NCBI GenBank assembly: GCA_007570785.1
Contig: ML661885.1
Coordinates: 30,945,232 to 31,009,231, forward strand
Reading direction: 5' to 3'
DNA: 64,000 bases
From: Antilocapra americana
Lineage: Eukaryota > Chordata > Mammalia > Artiodactyla > Antilocapridae
Shown here: piece after piece, positions 56,931 through 64,000 of the stretch
Position numbering within the stretch: the stretch's first letter is position 1
Layout: every line of letters begins with the position of its first letter
Notes under the pieces: generated by a model
Database searches by the model: none
The model's input: only the letters and a program-made list of their open reading frames with translations
Told to the model about the DNA's origin: nothing
Translations under genes and position numbers: made by a program

Positions 56931-57934
56931 GATATAGATTAGTACTAAATATATTTCCTATTAATGTAATTTAGGCATAGCTGTACAGAAGAAATGATAT
57001 TTAAACTTTCCCTAATATATTATTTGTTGAAGGTAGATATTTTTAGCTTCTATTTGCCAGTCTAGAAACTGAGGTTTCAAAAACACGTAAACTTATTAAA
57101 ATAACTTACCTAGTATTAAGGGGCAAGGATAATGGTGTCTTCATATGGTGTTATTTCAAATACTTTCTTCTCAGCCATCAAATCATTCCTGACTCTTTCC
57201 ACTTTTATGAAAGCCATCATTTGACCGGTTATTACATAAAAAGGCATTTGAAGATATATTTGGTACAAATTCTAAAACAATCTGTAAAAGAACTTTTTAA
57301 ATCCTAAAACTGAGTAGATCAATTTCCTGATTTTTCCCACCCCATGCCACATGGTAGCTTTCTTTGTATTCAGACAGTTCATTCAACACAGTTATTGATT
57401 TACAAGTGCTTTGGAAACTTTCCCTAATTGATCTTCCCTAATTAATGCAGGATATAGCTATGAAATAACTTGATATACATGGTATATTAGCATGAGCTCA
57501 ACTGTCTCTCAAAAAGTTATGTTCTTTTCTGTTGGGTCTTTAGACCAGTCTAGGTATTCATCATATTTTGTTCAATCTATTATTTATATGTACTTTAAAT
57601 TTGATGTTTCTTGACTAACTGTGCAGTATTAGCAGGCATTTTAGTAGTTACGGTACACTTTTTAAATGGAACACATTTGTTGCATGTATTGATTATATTA
57701 TTTGTAAATATATTCTGTTTCATAATGCTATTATCTTCTAAAACATGATTTAAGAAAAAAGGAAATCTTCTCCTAAAAAGTCAGAAATTCTTGTTGGGCT
57801 AAGGATATTCTATAACTCTTCAGAATATACTTCAGGGTACACTGCCCCCTTAAGCCAAGATCATCTAAATTTAATAGCAAGCAAAATTTGCTTTTTAATG
57901 TAAAATGATCCACTTTCCATTGATTCAAGGTATG
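56931..57934. other. unassigned AT-rich sequence
   Basis: About 1 kb with nothing recognised. Confidence 0.5.
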
Positions 57935-58400
57935 TTTGTGTTTCCCTGGTAGCCCAGCTGGTTAAGAATCTGCTTGCAATGCAGGAGACCATGGATCAAT
58001 TTGTGGGTGGGAAGGTCCCCTGGAGAATGGATAGGCTACCCACTCCAGTATTCTTGAGCTTCCCTGTGGTTCTGATAGTAAAGAATCCACCTGCAATGTG
58101 GGAGACCTGGGTTCAATACCTGGGTTGGGAAAATCCCCTGGAGGAGGGCATGACAACCTACTCCAGTATTCTTTAAGGAAGCTGATGGCTGAGAGGTAAA
58201 GAATCCGCCAGGCATGCAGGAGACACAAGAGATGCTGGTTGGATCCCTGGGTGTGGAAGATCCCTTGGAGAAGGAAATGGCAACCCACTCCAGTATTCTT
58301 GCTCAGAAAATCCTGTATACAGAAGAGCCTGGTGGGCTACCATCCATAGTGTCTCAAAGAGTCAGACACAGCTGAGGACTAAACACAGGAATTTGTATTT
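57935..58400 (+). mobile_element. trimeric Bov-tA SINE
   Basis: Three head-to-tail units: two partial heads (about 57944-58064 and 58065-58173) and one complete unit (about 58174-58391). Each unit restarts with a tRNA-like head soon after CAGTATTCTT. tttgtgttt (57935-57943) and tttgtattt (58392-58400) mark a near-exact TSD for the whole composite. Confidence 0.92.
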
Positions 58401-59690
58401 GCCATAGCATTCCAGGAGCTACTTGCAAATTAATAAAATGGATTTTACAGTACACTATGTAAATGAACTTTTAAAATGGTGTTATAATTATTTAAGCTAT
58501 TTGTTCTGTTTGAAACTGAGGAATCTTGCATACCAAAATTGCTTTGGAAATGTTAAATAGTTTTCCTAATGTACTGAAGAGTACTATTTAAAACTCAAAA
58601 CCATTTAGAGTGCTATAAATTGCACAATTAACTAAGAGCAATGACATGAAAAACATATTAAATGTATTACGATAATATTTATGTGGGGTAAATTTAAATG
58701 GATTTCTTGTAATGGAATTTAGACCAAAAGCTAAAGAAAAGAGAATGTTTTCTTGAGGCGTGTGATATTAATGTAGATAGAAAAATTTACCTTGGTACAT
58801 ATTTGAGTACAGAGGAAACCAAAAAAGTATTTAAGGAAATTCTTCTTCTTAGATCAATTAAATATAGAATATTAAAGAAATTTGTACTCTATATAATGTT
58901 CTTTTTCAAATACGAAGTAATTTCACATGTCTATAAAATTAATTTAACAATATTTGTATAGGTACAATAGGAAGTATTAGAATTCAGTTAAAATTAGTAA
59001 GATTAAAATATTAGTAAAATCAGCTTAGAAAAGTTCATTATTGTTTAATTGATCTGTTATCTAGTTTTAAATTTGTTTATTTTTTTCTACTCATTATAAT
59101 CATCTTGTTATGTTGACTTGTAGAGTATTTGGAACATATGATATATTTTAAATTAGTATGTCCTGTGGTGCTCATGGACCATGTTTGTCTCTTTTGGAGA
59201 CAAAACTCAGAAAACATTTTTCTGAATTCTTGATTTCACTAATTTAAAAGTTGGATTTAATGATTTTCTTTTTACATCTTAGCACTCCTATCACATATCA
59301 GTTGTGAATCACATTCTCTTCTAAATACCAAAACCATAACTCACCACTCTATCAACATTTTTTCTTAGTACTCCTCATTCCCATTCAGGAACCAGCCCTA
59401 TCAGACCTCATAAATATCAAAGACACTCTGTACAGATATTCTGTTATTGTTTCCTCAGTTTACTTTCAACAATATTTAAATATTATTTTCTATGCTTTAC
59501 TGCAAAACACTGAGCATAAGCCCACATGATATTTAAAGAAATCTTGTTTTCAAAGCCTGTCCTACCCTCAAGATAATACTTATCCCTCTAAAATATGCCA
59601 TGATAATGAGGAATGGGCTATTTCCACAAAATACTGGGGAATATGTCACTGGGTTTCAGTTTCTTTGAACATTTCTATATTATAAAAAGG
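58401..59690. other. unassigned AT-rich sequence
   Basis: About 1.3 kb with nothing recognised. Confidence 0.5.
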
Positions 59691-60112
59691 GACTTCCCAG
59701 ATAGCTCAGTGGTAAAGAATTCACCCCCAATATAGGCTTCCCAGGTGGTACTAGTGGTAAAGTACCCACTTGCCAATACAAGAGACATTAGAGATGTGGA
59801 TTCAATCCCTGGTGGTAAGATCCCATGGAGAAGGTCATGGAAATCCACTCTAGTATTCTTGCCTGAAGAATCCCCATGGACAGAGGAGCCTGGGGGGCTA
59901 TAGTCCATAGGGCAGCATAGAGTTGGACATGACTGAAGTGACTTAGCATGCACACCAATATAGGAGATGCAGGAGATGTGGGTTTGATCCCTGGGTCAGA
60001 AAGATCTCTTGGAGAAGGAAATGACCACCTACTCCATTATTCTTGCCTGGATAATTCCATGGGCAAGGAGTCAGGCGGGCTACAGTCCATACTGTCGCAG
60101 AGTCAGATGTGA
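59691..60112 (+). mobile_element. outer Bov-tA SINE, split by another SINE
   Basis: Outer sense Bov-tA: its head is at 59691-59735 and it resumes at about 59955 with GGAGATGCAGGAGATGTGG through to GTCGCAGAGTCAGATGTG. Confidence 0.9.
59727..59963 (+). mobile_element. inner Bov-tA SINE (SINE within SINE)
   Basis: A second full-length sense Bov-tA (about 59736-59954) sits inside the outer one, between two copies of ccaatatag (59727-59735 and 59955-59963). Confidence 0.92.
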
Positions 60113-60177
60113 CACAGGCATATTGCAGAGGGATCAGGAGAAGAGTTGTCTCAATGTATATTTTATTTATTATCAAT

Positions 60178-60478
60178 TATCCTAAAGGAGATCAGTCCTG
60201 GGTGTTCATTGGAAGGACTGATGTTGAAACTGAAACTCCAATACTTTGGCCACCTCATGCGAAGAGCTGACTCATTGGAAAAGACCCTAATGCTGGGAAG
60301 GACTAGGGGCAGGAGGAGAAGCGGATGACAGAGGACGAGATGGCTGGATGGCATCACTGACTCGATGGACATGGTTTTGGGTAAACTCTGGAATTTGGTG
60401 ATGGACAGGGAGGCCTGGCATTCTGCAATTCATGGGGTCGCAAAGAGTCGGACATGACTGAGTGACTGAACTGAACTG
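60178..60478 (+). mobile_element. Bov-B LINE, well preserved 3' end
   Basis: Sense Bov-B terminus (ATCCTAAAGGAGATCAGTCC to GACTGAACTGAACTGACTGA), with CpG sites largely kept (AAGCGGATGAC, CTCGATGG). One of the younger copies in the window. Confidence 0.92.
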
Positions 60479-60524
60479 ACTGATGAACAAAAGGCTATCC
60501 AACAAGAACAAGACAGTCACAATG

Positions 60525-60992
60525 TACCTTTTAGCCATCCACCATGGTATTGAGAGGCTTAATATAGAAACCTAGACCACATAAAAATTGAGCTTTGACC
60601 TCTGCACAATCTGCCCAAGAATCTAAACCACCACCTCTGCAGCAGTCAGCTCAAAATGGCCAGTTGTGGATCAATAACTGCCAGCTTCACCACCTCCAAC
60701 TTAGGACTAATAAGAGAGAGCAAAACATGCACCTTTAACCAGTAGCATAGGATGTCCTACTTCTAGTTGGTCCACTTCCAGTTTTGCCATACCAGCAATC
60801 TGCAGTTATGGTGTATCTGAGGACTTCCCTTTTTCCACCATAAGGCTCTTACATTTTCCTGCTTGCTTTTGAGTTTCTGCCATTTGCAAGTGATGCTGAC
60901 TCCCTTTCTATTGCACGCTTTGAATAAATATCTTTTGCTTATTCTCATTTGAGTGTTCTTTGTTTATTTACACACTTTTCCTGGAGGTTTCA
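60525..60992 (+). mobile_element. probable old ERV LTR
   Basis: A GAATAAA signal near 60921 is followed by TTGCTTATTCTCATTTGAG and CCTGGAGGTTTCAACA at the end, with a mixed-composition U3-like stretch before it. No internal genes. Limits and family are uncertain. Confidence 0.45.
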
Positions 60993-61841
60993 ACAAGGTG
61001 TGGTCAACATTGCTTGTCACCATGGACCTCAGCCTTCAATCAGGTGCCTTGTGGTAAGTCAGTCCCAGATCTGAACTCTGCTCTCTTGAATTGAGGTCTT
61101 TGGCTATTGATTTTCAGTTTGGCAGGAAATTCCTCTTAATTTCTTTTTACTATATTTTATTACTATTTTGTGCTGTGATGTTTAAATGTTGTTTCTCCTA
61201 AAAGAAGAATCACAGGGTAGAACACAGGCATAGCACTTTTAAACTTATTGTTGGAGCTGGCCTCCTAGAACAATGAGTTTGCAATTCTTCCTGGACCCAT
61301 CTATTTAGATGGGACATCAAGAAAACCAGATGAGATTCTCCTTCTCTGTTGATTATTTTTTCTATGCTGAGAACTTGGCAGTGATTCAGAGAAAGATCAG
61401 TTTTCCACCTGTTTGAGAAGTGCCATTTTGGGGCCTGCGTTTGTGAGATGACCACCTTCAAGTTGGACATGAAGTCCACAGGCATTACATTTCTGCTCAC
61501 TGTTGCCAGTTTCCTGGAGTTAGCTAAATTGAAATCCTCTCTTCCAGGAAAAATGCCTGCTTCTTATATGAGCTCTCATTATAGTCCTAATCACATGCCT
61601 ATCTTTCTAAAATTGCATGATTTCAGCAATTATGATTTGGATCTTCAGTAGTAACTAGGCAGAACATTTGCATCAAACAAAGTTGTTATGCATCCTTAGG
61701 TTGCCTCCCTGTGTCAAGCTCTCTCTCTACCCTTATGTTTCTAACCTCTCTTCTATTATATCTCTCTTGGTCCTCTAACTCCCCCCCCCTTTTATTTTCA
61801 TGTGCAGACTTCCTGTGCTTTTCCAGCAATTATCTTACCAC
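60993..61841. other. unassigned sequence
   Basis: No repeat recognised with confidence. It could include internal sequence of the preceding LTR element, but no gag or pol motif was read. Confidence 0.4.
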
Positions 61842-61898
61842 TGTAGATAGGTAGGTAGGCAGGTAGGTAGGTAGGTAGATAAATTAGATAGATAGATT
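61842..61898. repeat. TAGG/TAGA microsatellite
   Basis: Interrupted tetranucleotide repeats (GGTA, then GATA). Confidence 0.9.
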
Positions 61899-62305
61899 TA
61901 TTATAGGAATTGGTTCAGAAAACTCATTGGTGTAATTCATTTCAAGTCTGAGGGCCTGAGAACCAGAGGGGCCAAAGGTGTAAGCCTTAATCTGAGATGA
62001 AAGGCCAGTGGTGTTTCAGTTCAAGTCCAAAGATTAGAGAACTACAAGCAATGATTTCAGAGTGCAGGGTAAAATGGACATCCAGACTGAGGCAGAGTAA
62101 ATTTGCCTTCCTTCCTTTATATTTTTGTCCCATGTGGGCTTTTATACTGAATGAGGCCCACTCACACTGGTGAGGGGGATCATCTGATCATCTGACTCAA
62201 TTTATAATCTCTTTTTCAAACACCCTTATAGACACCACCAGAAATAATGTTTTATCAGCTATCTGGGGATTATTCAGCCCGGTCAGGTTGACACATAAAA
62301 TTAAC
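61899..62305. mobile_element. old mammalian interspersed repeat (LTR-like)
   Basis: After the GATA run come TTATTATAGGAATTGGTTCA, CTGAATGAGGCCCACTCACA and, at the end, AGGTTGACACATAAAATTAAC. This order is familiar from an abundant placental repeat that often starts in a GATA microsatellite. Family and strand are not fixed here. Confidence 0.5.
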
Positions 62306-62771
62306 TATCAGTTCAGTTCAGTCACTCAGTTGTGTCCGATTCTTTGTGACCCCATGAACCACAGCATGCCAGGCCTCCCTGTCCATCACCAACTTCCAGA
62401 GTTTACTCAAACTCATGTCCATTGAGTTGGTGATGTCATCCAACCATTTCATCCTCTGTTGTCCCCTTGTCTTCCCGCCCTCTATCTTTCCCAGCATCAG
62501 AGTCTTTTCAAATGAGTCAGCTCTTCGCATGAAGTGGCCAAAATATTGGAGTTTCAGCTTCAACATCAGTCCTTCCAATGAATGCCCAGGACTGATCTCC
62601 TTTAAGATGGACTGGTTGGATCTCTTTGCAGTCCATGGGACTCTCAAAAGTCTCCTCCAACACCACAGTTCAAAAGCATCAATTCTTCTGCACTTAGCTT
62701 TCTCTATAGTCAAACTCTCACATCCATACATGACTACTGGAAAAACCATAGCCTTGACTAGATGGATCTAT
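62306..62771 (-). mobile_element. Bov-B LINE, well preserved 3' end
   Basis: Antisense Bov-B (ATCAGTTCAGTTCAGTCACT to AGCCTTGACTAGATGGATCT). The minus-strand frame is open for 143 codons (62318-62749), the end of the RT ORF (starting [12 protein letters not shown]), and the plus strand is open for 143 codons as an antisense shadow. Young but 5'-truncated. Confidence 0.94.
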
Positions 62772-62921
62772 ATCAAGTTGTACACATATTGGTCAGAACC
62801 TCAGTTGCTAAATCCTAAAAGGCAGAAGTTGATTGGATTACCTTGAAAAAGAGCCTATAGGATACTTTTTTTTACAATAAACCTGATCATGGGGTAGAGG
62901 GGAGAGAGAAGAAATAGAGCA
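62772..62921. other. unassigned sequence
   Basis: Nothing recognised. Confidence 0.4.
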
Positions 62922-63043
62922 GAGTTCTCTGGTGGCCTAATGGTTAGGATTTGGTGGATCCACTGCTGCAGCATGGGTTCAATCCCTGATCGGGAAGCTG
63001 AGATCCTGCAAGCTGTGTAGCATGCCCCCACCCCCCAAAAAAG
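62922..63043 (+). mobile_element. CHR-type SINE
   Basis: Sense CHR-like SINE: AGTTCTCTGGTGGCCTAATG head, GGGTTCAATCCCTGATCGGG B-box region, and an ACCCCCCAAAAAAG A-rich end. Confidence 0.85.
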
Positions 63044-63620
63044 TCGAGCAAATTATCCTAAAAGTGATACCCAAAACATTTCTAACAAAATTGACTGTAT
63101 CATAATAAAACTACACAAAAAAAAAATGAAACTGTAGGAAATTTTCAGGATAGATTAAAATTCTTCTGACAACATTTGGATTTTAAAGAAATGCTGATGT
63201 AACAGATTAGCCCTTTCACCTAATTTTGTCAATGGAGTTAAATCTAAAATTAAAGACCTATTTGGAAAACACAAATCAAAATGGAAAATAGCTCATTTAA
63301 CTAAAGTAAAACACCGAGAATTTAGAACATTTCAGAAGAGTATTAGAATAAAAAATTAAGTACTTAAAAAAAAAAAACTTAAACTTGTGGCTCTGCAGAT
63401 CAAACAACTAGGTGGCCCACTTCTTAATCAACTATGTATTGTCAGGGACCTTGGAGGTTTTATCAATAGAAGGGGTAATGGGAAAAAATATTGTCCCATC
63501 TTCAAATAAAAGACAAAGCACAAAGAAAAATCCTTCAGCTCAGTGGGGTGTGCTAGGGAAGGAAAAAGTGCCCAGTATTCTGCCTTACCCTTAAATACTC
63601 AAGGTGAATTAATTATAGAG
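63044..63620. other. unassigned A-rich sequence
   Basis: No repeat family recognised. A60-codon open frame at 63412-63594 has no known domain. Confidence 0.4.
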
Positions 63621-63707
63621 GATGTTGATGATGGACTTGGAAGCCTGGCATGCTGCAGTCCAGGAATCACAAAAAGTTGGACATGACTGAACAACTGAAT
63701 TGAACTG
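63621..63707 (+). mobile_element. Bov-B LINE, very short 3' end
   Basis: The last about 87 bp of a sense Bov-B (GGAAGCCTGGCATGCTGCAG to GAACAACTGAATTGAACTGA). Extreme 5' truncation. Confidence 0.85.
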
Positions 63708-63711
63708 ATAC

Positions 63712-64000
63712 ACTGAACTGTGCTCCTATTCCGTATGCTGAAGCCCTAACTCCCAATGTAACTGTATTTATAAATAGGCTTCAAATTTAAATTACCTATA
63801 AGGAGGCAATAAAGGTTAGGTAGTTATAAGAATGTGGTTTAATATGACAGGATTAGTGTCCTTATATGAGGAAATGTCAGAGAATTCTCCCTTTCTGTTC
63901 CCCTTACCACTCCCATCTCCTCATCACATGCCATCCCATACACACAAGGAAAAACCATGTCAACACACAGCCTGGGAGAAAGTGGTCAACTACAAACCAG
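63712..64000 (+). mobile_element. MaLR (MLT1-type) LTR, cut by window end
   Basis: Begins CTGAACTGTGCTCCTATTCC, then CCCAATGTAACTGTATTTAT, TAAGGAGGCAATAAAGGTTA and GTCCTTATATGAGGAAATG, the MLT1-like order. It continues beyond the window. Confidence 0.8.

Noticed and set aside
57944..58391. CRISPR-like or satellite array
   Set aside because: The spaced repeats are three Bov-tA units within one TSD; the host is a mammal.
60993..61841. Internal retroviral sequence (gag/pol) downstream of the LTR-like segment
   Set aside because: No gag, protease, RT or integrase motif could be read in any frame.

Overview
The window is repeat-rich, AT-rich nuclear DNA from a ruminant (cattle, sheep, goat or a close relative). 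The diagnostic evidence is the density of Bov-tA SINEs (about twenty, many with exact target-site duplications), many copies of the RTE-type LINE Bov-B, a ruminant-type L1 3' end and CHR-type SINEs. Older mammalian repeats (MIR, L1M, MaLR LTRs, a pogo/Tigger-like DNA transposon) lie beneath them. The sequence cannot separate cattle from sheep or goat. A run of 100 Ns and two single ambiguous bases show it is assembled eukaryotic sequence.

No host protein-coding exon, tRNA, rRNA or other RNA gene could be supported. Nearly all open frames over about 100 codons are Bov-B reverse transcriptase or endonuclease remnants, or frames antisense to them. The region reads as a gene desert or the inside of a large intron.

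Layout. 1-8.8 kb: Bov-B 3' end, an internally deleted L1, SINEs, an old L1 interrupted by a younger L1 and a SINE, a Bov-B copy with part of its RT, and a probable solo LTR. 8.8-17.5 kb: sparse, with MIR and L1 relics and a Bov-B with a tiny inverted 5' segment. 17.5-23.1 kb: old L1 broken up by a SINE and by Bov-B copies, then two inverted-repeat structures. 23-31 kb: mostly unassigned, with MIR, a dimeric SINE, an L1 3' end and a GT microsatellite. 31-36.6 kb: a MaLR LTR and an L1M interrupted by a SINE; a 198-bp piece spanning that SINE/L1M junction is copied almost perfectly 3.95 kb downstream into a palindromic site. 37-43.9 kb: SINEs, an LTR split by a SINE, and the assembly gap. 44.2-46.7 kb: a Bov-B in head-to-head (5'-inverted) form. 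46.7-51.3 kb: quiet. 51.3-56.9 kb: Bov-B, a three-level nest (L1, DNA transposon, tailed insert), a solo LTR and a MaLR LTR. 57.9-64 kb: trimeric SINE, SINE-in-SINE, Bov-B ends, old LTRs.

The most interesting signals are insertion mechanics rather than genes: the templated insertion at 35.9-36.2 kb, the inverted Bov-B copies, the internally deleted L1 at 0.8-1.1 kb, and the paired inverted repeats at 22.7-23.05 kb. Family names come from recognition by eye; no database search was run.
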